37,840 nucleotides of DNA from Clostridia bacterium (GCA_016278615.1 JADQBM010000121.1:1-37840); one strand, 5' to 3'. Positions 6,824 through 15,382 are shown, counted from the first letter of the stretch. The notes: generated by a model not told the origin, from the sequence alone. Program-made: numbers and translations.

Positions 6824-7589
6824 AAGATCCAATACAGTTAAATCTATTGTTAAAGCCTTTGATATTTTGGAATTATTAGATAAGAGACGAGAATTGGGTA
6901 TTACAGAAATTAGTGAAGAACTGAAGATGGATAAGAGTACCGTTCACCGATTGATTTCAACCTTAAAAGACAAGGATTATGTGGTTCAGAATCCTTCAAA
7001 TAACAAATACGCCAATAGCTTCAAACTCTTTGAAATGGGGAACAATGCTATTGAAAGATTGGGATTAAGACGTCTTGCACAGCCATACTTGGAGCAAATA
7101 GCCAGAATCACCAACGAAACGGTTAACATTGCAGTTATGTATGACACAAATATCATTTATATTGACAAAATAGAAAGCCCAGCAACCATTAAAGTGGATT
7201 TAAGCATAGGGAAGAAACTACCGGTTTATTGTACTGGATTAGGGAAAGTTATGCTCGCTTATATGCCTGAAGATAAAGTGTTGAAGATTTTAGAAAACAT
7301 GGATTTTATAAAGTATACCGATAAAACAGTTGCCAATATTCAGGGGTTATTTAAGCAGTTCATTGAGATTAAGGAAAAAGGTTACTGCATTGATGATGAG
7401 GAATATGTAGAAGGTCTTAAATGTGTCGCTGCTCCTATCTTCAATTATTATGGAGAGGTAATTGCGGCTATTAGTATAGCAATTCCAAAATACAGGTACA
7501 ATGCGGGCGAAAAAGATATAGGCTATGGAAATTTGATTAAAACCACAGCAGCAAATTTATCAAAAGAGTTTGGATATACCCATTATTAA
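6816..7589 (+). CDS. IclR-family transcriptional regulator
   Basis: DNA-binding regulator of 257 residues. The N-terminal winged helix-turn-helix (KSIVKAFDILELL ... ITEISEELKMDKSTVHRLISTL) is followed by the IclR effector domain (IDKIESPATIKVDLSIGKKLPVYCTGLGKVMLA ... KGYCIDDEEYVEGLKCVAAPIF). ATG 6816 is chosen over the in-frame ATG at 6798 because GGAGGAAAA sits correctly in front of it. It overlaps the FNT gene and lies 18 bp before panB, inside the operon. IclR proteins usually sense small organic acids. Pantoate, ketopantoate, ketoisovalerate or pantothenate would be plausible effectors. It may bind the shared element at 2348 and 18646. Confidence 0.93.
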   Translation: MNERSNTVKSIVKAFDILELLDKRRELGITEISEELKMDKSTVHRLISTLKDKDYVVQNPSNNKYANSFKLFEMGNNAIERLGLRRLAQPYLEQIARITNETVNIAVMYDTNIIYIDKIESPATIKVDLSIGKKLPVYCTGLGKVMLAYMPEDKVLKILENMDFIKYTDKTVANIQGLFKQFIEIKEKGYCIDDEEYVEGLKCVAAPIFNYYGEVIAAISIAIPKYRYNAGEKDIGYGNLIKTTAANLSKEFGYTHY

Positions 7590-7607
7590 TTTTAGAGGAG
7601 GTTTATT

Positions 7608-8441
7608 ATGGCAAAAGTAACAACCCAAAAATTACAGGAAATGAAAGACCAGGGGATTAAAATAAGCATGACTACTGCTTATGATTATCCTACAGCTTAC
7701 TTGGTAGACAAGGCGGGTATTGAGATTATTCTTGTGGGAGATTCTCTTTCAATGACAGTTTTAGGAAATGACTCAACAGTCCCTTGTACCATGGAACAAA
7801 TGATTCATCATATCAGACCAGTTGTAAAAGGAGCACCCAACCCTATGATTGTTGGAGATATGCCTTTTGGGTCTTATAATGTTTCCAAAGAACAGGCAAT
7901 ATCTAATGCCAATCGCCTTATGAAAGAGGGTGGATGTGACATTATTAAGCTTGAAGGTGGTAAGGAAATGGCTGATACCGTTAAAGCCATTGTAGATGCA
8001 GGTATTCCTGTTATGGGGCACATAGGGTTAACGCCTCAAACTGTATCTAAGCTGGGAGGCTTTAAAGTACAGGGCAAAGGTGAGGAAGCAGCTCAAGCAG
8101 TTCTTGAAGATGCACTATTATTGCAGGAAGCAGGAGCCAGTAGTTTAATACTCGAAGCCATTCCGGAACAGCTTGGAAAGCTCATCACTACAAAAGTTGC
8201 CATACCGACCATTGGAATTGGTGGCGGACGGTACTGTGATGGTCAAGTTTTGGTTTTTCATGACATGTTTGGTTTGTTTGAGAAGTTTACACCTAAGTTT
8301 GTAAAACAGTATTTAAATATGGCACCAGAAATTATTAAAGGGTTAGAAACTTTTAAAGAAGAAATCAGAGAAGAAAAGTTCCCTGAAGAGAAGCATACAT
8401 TTGGAGGCATTAAAGAAGAAGAATTGAAGAGGTTGTATTAA
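7608..8441 (+). CDS. panB: 3-Methyl-2-oxobutanoate hydroxymethyltransferase (ketopantoate hydroxymethyltransferase)
   Basis: Class II aldolase-like TIM barrel, 277 residues. In biosynthesis it adds a hydroxymethyl group from methylene-THF to 2-ketoisovalerate to give ketopantoate; the reaction is reversible. Mg ligands D45 (VGDSLSM), D84 (VGDMPFGSY) and E116 (KLEGG) and the catalytic E183 (LILEAIP) are all present. The C-terminal CDGQVLVFHDMFGLF matches the family; the usual GAGPxCDGQ reads GGGRYCDGQ. The start follows GAGGAGG. It is paired with panE but not with panC or panD. C1-folate genes sit upstream and an amidohydrolase plus pantothenate importer downstream, so I infer the retro-aldol (catabolic) direction. 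Confidence 0.95.
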   Translation: MAKVTTQKLQEMKDQGIKISMTTAYDYPTAYLVDKAGIEIILVGDSLSMTVLGNDSTVPCTMEQMIHHIRPVVKGAPNPMIVGDMPFGSYNVSKEQAISNANRLMKEGGCDIIKLEGGKEMADTVKAIVDAGIPVMGHIGLTPQTVSKLGGFKVQGKGEEAAQAVLEDALLLQEAGASSLILEAIPEQLGKLITTKVAIPTIGIGGGRYCDGQVLVFHDMFGLFEKFTPKFVKQYLNMAPEIIKGLETFKEEIREEKFPEEKHTFGGIKEEELKRLY

Positions 8442-8464
8442 CATGTAACTTGGAGGAAAATAGG

Positions 8465-9385
8465 ATGAAAATTGCAATTTTAGGTGCAGGTGCCATGGGG
8501 AGCTTATATGGTGGCCTCTTGGCAGAAGCAGGTAATGAAGTTTGGCTCATAGATGTTTATCAGGAACACATTGATGCCATTAACGAAAAAGGGCTCTATG
8601 TTGAAGGTGTTAGTGGCGAGAGAACCATTAAAAATATTAAGGCGACGGCAGATTCTAAAAAGGTTGGAACAGTCGATTTGGTTTTAGTGTTTGTTAAATC
8701 CACCATTACAGATATTGCAATTTCACAAAATAAAGTTTTATTTGGGGACGAAACCATGGTTTTGACTCTTCAAAATGGATTGGGCAATATTGAAAAAATT
8801 CAGTCTGTTGTGGATGAAAAAAATATTATTGCAGGCACTACTGCCCATGGCTCTACAATGCTGGCCCCAGGCAAAATAAAGCATGCAGGAAAAGGGAGTA
8901 CTATTATTGGCGAGTTGGACGGAAAAGATTCTCCACGAACGCAACTAGTCCTGAAAGCTTTTAAAGAGGCTGAAATAGATACAACGATTTCTAAAAACAT
9001 TATGGGTCTGATTTGGGATAAGTTGTTGGTTAATGTAGGGATAAATGCATTAACAGCTATTACCGGACTCAATAATGGGCAATTGGTAGAATACAAGGAA
9101 ACGGAATGGATATTGGAGGAAGCAGTTAAAGAAGCAATGCTAATCGCTTTTGCTAAGGGGATTCAGTTAGCATCGGAAGATGCAGTGAATCATACAAAAG
9201 AGGTTTGCAGAGCAACAGCTGACAATAGGTCCTCAATGCTTCAAGATGTGACCAACAATCGTAGAACTGAAATTGAAATGATCAATGGAGCGATTGTGGC
9301 AGAAGCGGAAAAGTTTAAAATAGACACGCCTATAAATAAAGTTTTAACGAAACTAATTTTGACAAAGGAGAAATCCTATATTTAA
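8465..9385 (+). CDS. panE: 2-Dehydropantoate 2-reductase (ketopantoate reductase family)
   Basis: NAD(P)-dependent ketopantoate/pantoate oxidoreductase, 306 residues. The Rossmann motif GAGAMGS starts at residue 7. The catalytic-lysine region IMGLIWDKLLVNVGINALTAITG and the C-terminal NRSSMLQDVTNNRRTEIEMINGAIV match ApbA/PanE enzymes. ATG 8465 is used because TTGGAGGAAAATAGG provides the ribosome site; the upstream TTG at 8450 is part of that site. It follows panB by 23 bp. Biosynthesis uses NADPH to make pantoate. In this neighbourhood, oxidation of pantoate back to ketopantoate is the inferred role. Cofactor preference cannot be read safely. Confidence 0.92.
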   Translation: MKIAILGAGAMGSLYGGLLAEAGNEVWLIDVYQEHIDAINEKGLYVEGVSGERTIKNIKATADSKKVGTVDLVLVFVKSTITDIAISQNKVLFGDETMVLTLQNGLGNIEKIQSVVDEKNIIAGTTAHGSTMLAPGKIKHAGKGSTIIGELDGKDSPRTQLVLKAFKEAEIDTTISKNIMGLIWDKLLVNVGINALTAITGLNNGQLVEYKETEWILEEAVKEAMLIAFAKGIQLASEDAVNHTKEVCRATADNRSSMLQDVTNNRRTEIEMINGAIVAEAEKFKIDTPINKVLTKLILTKEKSYI

Positions 9386-9423
9386 GAGTTAATACTATAA
9401 AATTTAAGGTGTAGGAGAGAATA

Positions 9424-10641
9424 ATGGAATATAAAGAAGTTGTTCAACACGTAAATGAAAAGGAATTGGTGGATTTTACTCAGAAAATCCTTAGGATAAA
9501 CAGTGTTTATGATCCTGATAAAGAGGGTCACAATGAAGAAAAAGTAGCCCATTACATAGCAGACTATCTTAAAAAACTTGGACTTGAGGTACATATAGAA
9601 GAAGCTGCGCCAGGAAGACCCAATGTAATCGGGATATTAAAAGGAAAAGAAGAAGGCAAGACATTGTTATTTGAAGGACATACAGATGTGGTGACAGCAG
9701 GAGATTTAGATGAATGGCACTATGATCCTTTTGAAGCCATTATAGAAGATGGAAAGATTTATGCAAGAGGCGCTTGTGATACAAAAGGAAATGTTGCAGC
9801 AGCTATTTTTGCTGTTAAAGCCATCATAGAATCAAAAGCAGATTTCAAAGGCAAAATTTTGTTATGCATTCCAGTGGATGAAGAAGGCATGATGATTGGC
9901 ATTAAATATTTTATTGAAAAGGGTTGGGCGGATCAAGTGGATGCAGCTGTTATTTGTGAGCCTGAAGAAAATCAATTGTGTATTAATCAAAAAGGCGCCA
10001 TGAGAGTCATTATACGAACTTATGGAAAAATGGCCCACGGTGCTATGCCCCTCTCTGGAATCAATCCCAATACAAGAATGGCTAAGATAATATGTGAATT
10101 GGAGAAACTTGAAAACTCTGAAAAAGAGCGGCTTGGAAAACACCATTATTTAGGATATCCAAGCATAACACCTACGATTCTTAGGGCACCTTCTAAGGGA
10201 GAAGCTCAAATAAATGTAATTCCCAAAGAATGCTACATGACTTTGGATATCCGAACGGTCCCAGGACAAAAGCATGATGTTCTGAGACGACAAATCCAGG
10301 ATATCTTAGATAAATTAGCAAAAGAGGATAGGGATTTCAAAGCAGATGTAGAAGTAATAGAAGAAAGACCGTGGACAGAAACATCAAAAGATGAGCCCAT
10401 TGTTCAGGCCATAGGAAATGCTTATAAACAAATAACAGGCAAAGATCCCGTATATAATGGGGTACCCGGTGCTACTGATGGCACTTTTCTTCATAGCTTG
10501 AAAGGTATTCCGGTTATCACGACTGGAGCAGGGGACAGACTGATTCCCCATCAAGCAGATGAGTATGTAGAGATTGATGAACTTGTCGAAACAACGAAAC
10601 TTTATGCGTTAACAGCTATGTTGTATCTAAACGACCATTAA
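9424..10641 (+). CDS. M20-family zinc amidohydrolase (ArgE/DapE-like); candidate pantothenate hydrolase
   Basis: Cytoplasmic di-zinc hydrolase of 405 residues with the complete M20 metal/catalytic set: H86 and D88 (EGHTDVV), D119 (GACDTKG), E153-E154 (VDEEG), E179 (CEPEE) and the C-terminal His in PHQADEY. The dimerisation 'lid' with GAMPLSGINPN is present. M20 enzymes cleave N-acyl amino acids and related amides (ArgE, DapE, carboxypeptidase G2, carnosinase types). No arginine or lysine genes are nearby. It lies between panE and the pantothenate importer, where cleavage of the pantoyl-beta-alanine amide would complete a degradation route. Family is sure; the pantothenase role is inference. 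Confidence 0.85.
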   Translation: MEYKEVVQHVNEKELVDFTQKILRINSVYDPDKEGHNEEKVAHYIADYLKKLGLEVHIEEAAPGRPNVIGILKGKEEGKTLLFEGHTDVVTAGDLDEWHYDPFEAIIEDGKIYARGACDTKGNVAAAIFAVKAIIESKADFKGKILLCIPVDEEGMMIGIKYFIEKGWADQVDAAVICEPEENQLCINQKGAMRVIIRTYGKMAHGAMPLSGINPNTRMAKIICELEKLENSEKERLGKHHYLGYPSITPTILRAPSKGEAQINVIPKECYMTLDIRTVPGQKHDVLRRQIQDILDKLAKEDRDFKADVEVIEERPWTETSKDEPIVQAIGNAYKQITGKDPVYNGVPGATDGTFLHSLKGIPVITTGAGDRLIPHQADEYVEIDELVETTKLYALTAMLYLNDH

Positions 10642-10724
10642 AGTTTCTTTGCATAATAAAAGAAAGGAGGCAGTTTTCCAAGAGGTATCTTTCACTTTAC
10701 TTTAGTTAAAGGAGGTATTTAACA

Positions 10725-10994
10725 ATGAAAATGTCTGAAAAAGAAAAAAATCGGCAATTAAACAAAGAAGCATTATTAACAGTAGGCTTATACATTATTT
10801 TCTTTATTTGGTGGTATGCAACGGGTTATGGGTTGAGCAATGGAGATCCCAGCACTTTTACTTATATCATGGGCTTACCAAGTTGGTTCTTCTTCAGTTG
10901 TGTTTTAGGATGGATCCTGGTTTCTATAGCAGTTATCGTTCTTGTAAAGAAGTTTTTTGTGGAAATTGATTTTGAAGATTCGGATGAGAAGTAA
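10725..10994 (+). CDS. yhdT: YhdT-family (DUF997) small membrane protein, partner of PanF
   Basis: Two-helix membrane protein of 89 residues. After a charged head come helix 1 (LLTVGLYIIFFIWWYATGYGL) and helix 2 (WFFFSCVLGWILVSIAVIVLVKKFF). WWYATGYG and MGLPSWFFFSCVLGW are the recognisable YhdT/DUF997 features. In E. coli yhdT sits directly upstream of panF, and the same order is seen here with 38 bp between the genes. It is regarded as an accessory subunit of the symporter, though its exact role is not established. The start follows AAAGGAGG. Confidence 0.9.
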   Translation: MKMSEKEKNRQLNKEALLTVGLYIIFFIWWYATGYGLSNGDPSTFTYIMGLPSWFFFSCVLGWILVSIAVIVLVKKFFVEIDFEDSDEK

Positions 10995-11032
10995 TCAAAA
11001 ACGAAAAATAATTTATGTGAGGAGGAAACACG

Positions 11033-12496
11033 ATGGGTAATATTATGATTCTTGTGCCTATGATCATATATCTTGCATTGATGTTAGTCATTGCCTTTTA
11101 TACTGGAAGAAAGTCTACAAGCGCAAAAGGTGGATTTATTGAAGAATATTTTATTGGTAGTCGTTCCATGGGCGGTTTTGTATTAGCAATGACTTTGATC
11201 GCCACTTATTCCAGTGCCAGCAGTTTTGTTGGAGGACCTGGAGTTGCATTTACAAGAGGACTTGGATGGGTATTCTTAGCCATGATTCAGGTGCCCACAG
11301 CCTTTTTAACACTGGGTGTTTTAGGGAAAAAATTTGCTATTATATCAAGAAAGATTAAAGCTGTTACTGTAACAGATTTTCTTAGAGCCCGATATAAATC
11401 TGACACAGTGGTAATTTTATCTTCTATAGCAATTCTGGCATTCTTTGCAGCTACCATGGTTGCACAATTTATAGGAGGCGCAAGACTGTTCCAGGCAGTA
11501 ACGGGTTATTCCTATATAATGGGATTGGTTATTTTTGGGATCGTAGTTGTCATATACACCACAGTTGGTGGATTTAGGGCAGTTGCGCTGACAGATGCCA
11601 TTCAAGGGGTTGTAATGATTTTAGCCACAATATTTTTATTATTTGCGGTTATCAAAGCCGGAGGTGGTGCAGCCAATGCAATTGATACCATCTCTCAAGT
11701 AAATCCAGGAGCAATGGAACCAACGGCGGGAGGAACCATAACCAAACCCTATATCTTATCTTTTTGGGTACTCGTTGGATTTGGGGTACTTGGATTGCCA
11801 CAGACAACCATTAGAGGAATGGGTTTTAAAGATTCAAAATCCATGCATAATGCAATGATAATTGGTACTTTTGTAGTTGGTTTTCTTATGCTGGGAATGC
11901 ATTTAGTGGGTGTATTTGGACAGGCAGTTCTAACCCAAGGTGTAGAATCTGGTGATATGGTTATTCCAACTCTAACCGTTACAGTTTTACATCCTATTTT
12001 AGCCGGCATCTTTATAGCAGGGCCTTTAGCAGCGATCATGTCAACAGTTGACTCCATGCTTATATTAGCATCTGCTGCTATTATTAAAGATTTATATATG
12101 CACTATTCAAAATCAGAAATGACTGAGAAAAAATTAACCAATTTAAGTTTTATTACCACTGCAATACTCGGAATAGTTGTTTTCGTATTTGCTATTAACC
12201 CTCCAAGTTTAATTGTCTGGATTAACTTATTTGCATTTGGTGGCTTAGAAGCAGCCTTCCTATGCCCAACAATCTTTGGGCTGTACTGGAAACGTGCCAA
12301 TGCAACAGGTGCCATACTATCCTTCATAGGAGGAGTCGGATCATTTTTCTACTATACAATTTCTGGTGTTAAATACATTGGAATGCATCAAATCGTGCCT
12401 ACTATTGCCATCGCAATCGTTCTATTTGTCATAGGAAGCTATATAGGCAAGAAACCTGATAAAGAAACATTGATCTTGTTCTATGGTGAAGAGTAA
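11033..12496 (+). CDS. panF: Sodium/pantothenate symporter
   Basis: Inner-membrane sodium:solute symporter (SSS family), 487 residues, with about 13 hydrophobic helices. It follows E. coli PanF closely as I know that sequence: EYFIGSRSMGGFVLAMTLIATYSSASSFVGGPG, GLGWVFLAMIQ, LGKKFAI, AVTVTDFLRARYKS and AQFIGGARLFQ. It imports pantothenate with sodium. The start follows GAGGAGGAAACACG. It is the last gene of the + strand cluster and ends at a strong terminator. An organism that only made pantothenate would need no high-affinity importer next to panB and panE, so the context favours use of external pantothenate. Specificity is from family similarity. Confidence 0.93.
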   Translation: MGNIMILVPMIIYLALMLVIAFYTGRKSTSAKGGFIEEYFIGSRSMGGFVLAMTLIATYSSASSFVGGPGVAFTRGLGWVFLAMIQVPTAFLTLGVLGKKFAIISRKIKAVTVTDFLRARYKSDTVVILSSIAILAFFAATMVAQFIGGARLFQAVTGYSYIMGLVIFGIVVVIYTTVGGFRAVALTDAIQGVVMILATIFLLFAVIKAGGGAANAIDTISQVNPGAMEPTAGGTITKPYILSFWVLVGFGVLGLPQTTIRGMGFKDSKSMHNAMIIGTFVVGFLMLGMHLVGVFGQAVLTQGVESGDMVIPTLTVTVLHPILAGIFIAGPLAAIMSTVDSMLILASAAIIKDLYMHYSKSEMTEKKLTNLSFITTAILGIVVFVFAINPPSLIVWINLFAFGGLEAAFLCPTIFGLYWKRANATGAILSFIGGVGSFFYYTISGVKYIGMHQIVPTIAIAIVLFVIGSYIGKKPDKETLILFYGEE

Positions 12497-12599
12497 ATTC
12501 AATTAAAAATGAACAATGAACAATGAACCAAGAATAATGAATAATGAATAATGAACAATGAATCAAGATAATGAATAATGAACAATGAACAATTAAGGA

Positions 12600-12634
12600 A
12601 GAGAAATTGCCCACATGGGCAATTTCTCTTTTTT
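12600..12634 (+). terminator. Terminator of the panF operon
   Basis: A perfect 13-bp stem (AGAGAAATTGCCC / GGGCAATTTCTCT) with loop ACAT and a run of T. Confidence 0.88.
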
Positions 12635-12640
12635 ATTTAC

Positions 12641-12676
12641 AAAAATATAAAAGGATTTTGCATAAAGCAAAATCCT
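12641..12676 (-). terminator. Terminator of the buk/oxidoreductase operon
   Basis: On the minus strand: AGGATTTTGC, loop TTTAT, GCAAAATCCT, followed by TTTATATTTTT. It faces the panF terminator. Confidence 0.75.
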
Positions 12677-12759
12677 CTCCTTCATTATTCATTATTCATT
12701 GTTCATTATTCATTAAAAGTATATCTACAAATTCATTATTCATTGTTCATTGTTCATTA

Positions 12760-13293
12760 TTAATTGAATTCATAGCCAATGTTCAAAGCTTTAATATTTA
12801 AAGGAATTAAAGCTTTCTTGTTTTGAAAAAGCTTTTCAATTACTTTCTCAACGGACTTCAGGCTTATGGCTTGGGTTTCAGCGAGAATAAATCCTAAGAG
12901 TACCATATTGGCGGCTTTATCATTGCCCATTTCAATAGCAATATCGTTAGCAGCGATATAGTAATCATGAATATCTTTTCTGGATGTTTTTTCATTAATA
13001 AGTGAGCTGTTGACGAACAAGTTCCCTTCGGCTATTACATTTTTTTCAAACTTTATTAAGGAGGGTAAGTTCATTGCTACCACAGAGGTTGCCTTTGTTA
13101 CCACGGGGGAACTGATTGGTTTTTGTGATATAACCACATTGCAATTAGCTGTTCCGCCTCGCATTTCGGGACCATAGGATGGAAGCCATGTCACTTCTTT
13201 TCCTTCAAGCATGCCACCATAAGCCAACATCATTCCCAAGGACATAACACCTTGTCCCCCAAAGCCCGAAATAATAAATTTATGGTCTTTCAT
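12760..13293 (-). CDS. 2-Oxoacid:ferredoxin oxidoreductase, gamma subunit
   Basis: Gamma subunit (177 residues) of a four-subunit 2-ketoacid:ferredoxin oxidoreductase, the domain that binds CoA-handling surfaces of the complex. The start reads KFIISGFGGQGVMSLGMMLA, the hallmark FGGQG loop, then WLPSYGPEMRGGTANCNVVIS, also diagnostic. It begins one base after the beta-subunit stop, with its AGGAGG site inside the beta gene, and is the last gene of the operon. Its final codons form part of the inverted repeat shared with the 3' flank of panF. With VorB as alpha subunit, the substrate is most likely 2-ketoisovalerate and other branched 2-oxoacids. Confidence 0.92.
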   Translation of the reverse strand: MKDHKFIISGFGGQGVMSLGMMLAYGGMLEGKEVTWLPSYGPEMRGGTANCNVVISQKPISSPVVTKATSVVAMNLPSLIKFEKNVIAEGNLFVNSSLINEKTSRKDIHDYYIAANDIAIEMGNDKAANMVLLGFILAETQAISLKSVEKVIEKLFQNKKALIPLNIKALNIGYEFN

Positions 13294-13294
13294 G

Positions 13295-14041
13295 TTATCT
13301 TGCCTCCTGAGGTTTTTTTAAATTTCCTAATGGATAGTAAGGAATCATGTTTTCTTTGAGCCATTCCATTGAATCTTTAGGGTTCATTCCCCAGTTGGTA
13401 GGACATGTAGAAAGAATTTCAACAAAAGAAAATCCTTCACCTGACAGCTGAATTTCAAAGGCCTTTTTCACAGCTTTTTTGGCTTTTCTTATATTGGCAG
13501 GCGTATCAACAGAAACACGTTCAACATAAACAGCACCTTCTATGGTTGCAAGCATTTCCGAAACTTTTAATGGAAATCCACAATGTTTTGGATCTCTTCC
13601 CTTTGGTGCCGTTGTGGCGATTTGTCCAACTAAAGTAGTAGGCGCCATTTGACCTCCAGTCATACCATATATGGCGTTGTTGATAAAGATGGTAGTAAAA
13701 TTTTCGCCTCTATGAGCCGCATGAATAATTTCTGCTGTGCCAATAGAAGCTAAATCTCCATCTCCTTGATAAGTGAAGACGACTTTGTCAGGATGGACCC
13801 TTTTGAGACCAGTGGCAACGGCAGGTGCACGGCCGTGTGCGGCCTCACACATATCAATAGCAAAATATTTATGAGCCAAGATGCTGCATCCAACAGGAGA
13901 AACGCCTATGGTTTCATCTAAAACATTTAATTCTTCTAAAGCTTCAGCGACCAATCTATGGGTAATGCCATGGGTACAGCCTGGGCAATAATGTTGCTCA
14001 GTGTCTGTTAATCCAACACTTTTTTTAAAAACCACCGTCAT
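13295..14041 (-). CDS. 2-Oxoacid:ferredoxin oxidoreductase, beta (TPP-binding) subunit
   Basis: Thiamine-diphosphate-binding subunit, 248 residues. It has the Fe-S/TPP region YCPGCTHGITHRL and the TPP motif running from GDGDLASIGTAEIIHAAHR to INNAIYGMTGGQ (GDG...NN). Together with the alpha subunit it decarboxylates the 2-oxoacid to the acyl-CoA with reduction of ferredoxin. The start codon overlaps the alpha-subunit stop by 4 bp (ATGA), with GGAGG just upstream in the alpha gene. In the proposed route it takes the 2-ketoisovalerate released by PanB to isobutyryl-CoA and CO2. 2-Oxoglutarate oxidoreductase (KorB) has the same fold; the adjacent butyrate kinase argues for branched-chain substrates. 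Confidence 0.92.
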   Translation of the reverse strand: MTVVFKKSVGLTDTEQHYCPGCTHGITHRLVAEALEELNVLDETIGVSPVGCSILAHKYFAIDMCEAAHGRAPAVATGLKRVHPDKVVFTYQGDGDLASIGTAEIIHAAHRGENFTTIFINNAIYGMTGGQMAPTTLVGQIATTAPKGRDPKHCGFPLKVSEMLATIEGAVYVERVSVDTPANIRKAKKAVKKAFEIQLSGEGFSFVEILSTCPTNWGMNPKDSMEWLKENMIPYYPLGNLKKPQEAR

Positions 14042-15102
14042 GACTCAGCACCTCCTAAAATCTCTTTTACTTTACAGACGATTTCTTCAGGAGAAGGAAC
14101 GTTTCCTCCAGTTCTTCCATAAAAGTCTACGGGAACTCTTCCGTTTACTGCAATTTTAACATCATCTATCATTTGCCCAAAACTCATTTCTACGCTCATA
14201 ACGCTTTTAGTTGTTGCAGGCAAATCATTAAAAGCCTTATAGGGAAAGGGCCATAACGTAATGGGCCTTATGAGACCTGCTTTGATGTTGAGAGCAGCTA
14301 AATCATCTATAACGGCTTTTGCAATTCGGGAGACAGTGCCATAGGCGACTAAAATAATTTCTGCTCCATCAAGGTTATAAGCTTCGTACTGAACTTCCTT
14401 TTCTTGAATAACATCATATTTTGCTTTCAATTTAAGGTTTATCTCTTCTAAATCATCAGGCTCCAATGCCAAGGATTTAATGGTATTGTGAGTTCTTTGT
14501 CCTCCTGTACCAGTGAGTGCCCAAGTCTTTGGTGAGGCATCTCGAATAATGGGTTCTTTTAATTCAACAGGTTCCATCATCTGACCAATCATACCATCTC
14601 CTAAAATCATGACAGGGTTACGGTAATAGTCAGCAATCTCAAATGCATTTGCTGTGAGCTCCACAGCTTCCTGAACAGAAGCGGGCGCGTATACCAGTAC
14701 TTGATAATCGCCATTTCCGCCACCTCGGGTACTTTGGTAATAATCAGCTTGACCCGGCTGAATTCCACCAATCCCAGGGCCAGCTCGAGATACATTTATC
14801 AAAACACATGGCAATTCAGCAGAGGCAAGGAATGAAATTCCTTCTTGCTTCAAGGCGATTCCAGGAGAAGATGAGGATGTCATCACCCTTGCTCCAGCGC
14901 AGGATGCGCCATACACCATATTGATGGCAGCGATCTCACTTTCAGCCTGTAAAAAACAACCGCCAATTTTAGGAAGTTCTCGGGACATATATTCTGGAAT
15001 TTCATTCTGAGGGGTTATGGGATAACCAAAAAAATATTTACAACCACCTTTTATTGCAGCGGCGGCAAATGCTTCGTTCCCCTTCATTAATACTTTTGCC
15101 AC
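14038..15102 (-). CDS. vorB: 2-Oxoisovalerate:ferredoxin oxidoreductase, alpha subunit VorB (GTG start)
   Basis: Alpha subunit (354 residues) with the pyruvate:ferredoxin oxidoreductase N-terminal and domain II folds. It shows GGCKYFFGYPITPQNEIPEYM, ESEIAAINMVYGASCAGARVMTSSSSPGIALKQEGI and GPGIGGIQPGQADYYQ, as in VorB proteins annotated as 3-methyl-2-oxobutanoate dehydrogenase subunits. The start is taken as GTG 15102, 8 bases after GGAG; a GTG at 15111 overlaps that ribosome site and is rejected. It follows the ferredoxin gene by 36 bp and overlaps the beta gene by 4 bp. Substrate choice (branched-chain rather than 2-oxoglutarate) rests on family resemblance plus the butyrate kinase in the operon. 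Confidence 0.9.
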   Translation of the reverse strand: MAKVLMKGNEAFAAAAIKGGCKYFFGYPITPQNEIPEYMSRELPKIGGCFLQAESEIAAINMVYGASCAGARVMTSSSSPGIALKQEGISFLASAELPCVLINVSRAGPGIGGIQPGQADYYQSTRGGGNGDYQVLVYAPASVQEAVELTANAFEIADYYRNPVMILGDGMIGQMMEPVELKEPIIRDASPKTWALTGTGGQRTHNTIKSLALEPDDLEEINLKLKAKYDVIQEKEVQYEAYNLDGAEIILVAYGTVSRIAKAVIDDLAALNIKAGLIRPITLWPFPYKAFNDLPATTKSVMSVEMSFGQMIDDVKIAVNGRVPVDFYGRTGGNVPSPEEIVCKVKEILGGAES

Positions 15103-15138
15103 TAAAATCACTCCTTTACTTAGTTAGCTTAATGACTT

Positions 15139-15366
15139 TCATCTCTCATCTTTAAGTTTATACACGGTTATCACATTGTCTGGGCATATTATTGCACAAT
15201 TTGTACAGCCAGAGCACTTGTCCTCATGGATTACATAAGCAGGATGAAAACCCTTTGAATTGATTTTCTTTTCCTGTAAGCCAAGAATTTTTAAAGGACA
15301 TGCGCTGATACACAATTCACAGCCTTTGCAATATTCATCATTAAAAGTAACTTTTCCTCGCGCCAT
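15139..15366 (-). CDS. 2[4Fe-4S] ferredoxin-type delta subunit of the oxidoreductase
   Basis: 75-residue protein with two CxxCxxCxxxCP cluster motifs: YCKGCELCISACPLK and KCSGCTNCAIICPDN. This fits the delta subunit of VOR/KOR-type complexes, passing electrons from the TPP subunit to soluble ferredoxin. ATG 15366 directly follows AAAGGAGGAACACAT; an upstream in-frame ATG at 15393 lacks a site and would add a non-family leader. It lies between buk and vorB, the usual delta-alpha-beta-gamma order. Confidence 0.92.
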   Translation of the reverse strand: MARGKVTFNDEYCKGCELCISACPLKILGLQEKKINSKGFHPAYVIHEDKCSGCTNCAIICPDNVITVYKLKDER

Positions 15367-15382
15367 ATGTGTTCCTCCTTTA

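Larger units (their letters stand above)
12497..12771. repeat. Long imperfect inverted repeat of AATGA-type iterons between convergent genes
   Basis: The left arm (12497-12597) is built from short direct units such as AATGAACAATGA and AATAATGAATAATGA. The right arm (12681-12771) is the inverse set (TTCATTATTCATTG...). The outer 32 bp of both arms match almost perfectly, beginning at TTCAATTAA on each side; the right outer end includes the last codons and stop of the oxidoreductase gamma gene. The centre holds two terminator hairpins facing opposite ways. The layout resembles a small non-autonomous element or a replication-slippage product placed exactly between two convergent operons. Confidence 0.75.

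Noticed and set aside
7608..9385. panB-panE as an ordinary pantothenate biosynthesis operon
   Set aside because: panC and panD are absent, while a pantothenate importer, an amidohydrolase and formate-releasing C1 genes are present. Biosynthesis cannot be fully excluded, so direction is marked as inference.
12578..12801. Open frames within the iteron element
   Set aside because: They are translations of the AATGA/TTCATT repeats and terminator hairpins (SLFIVHYSL-type repeats), with no coding signs.
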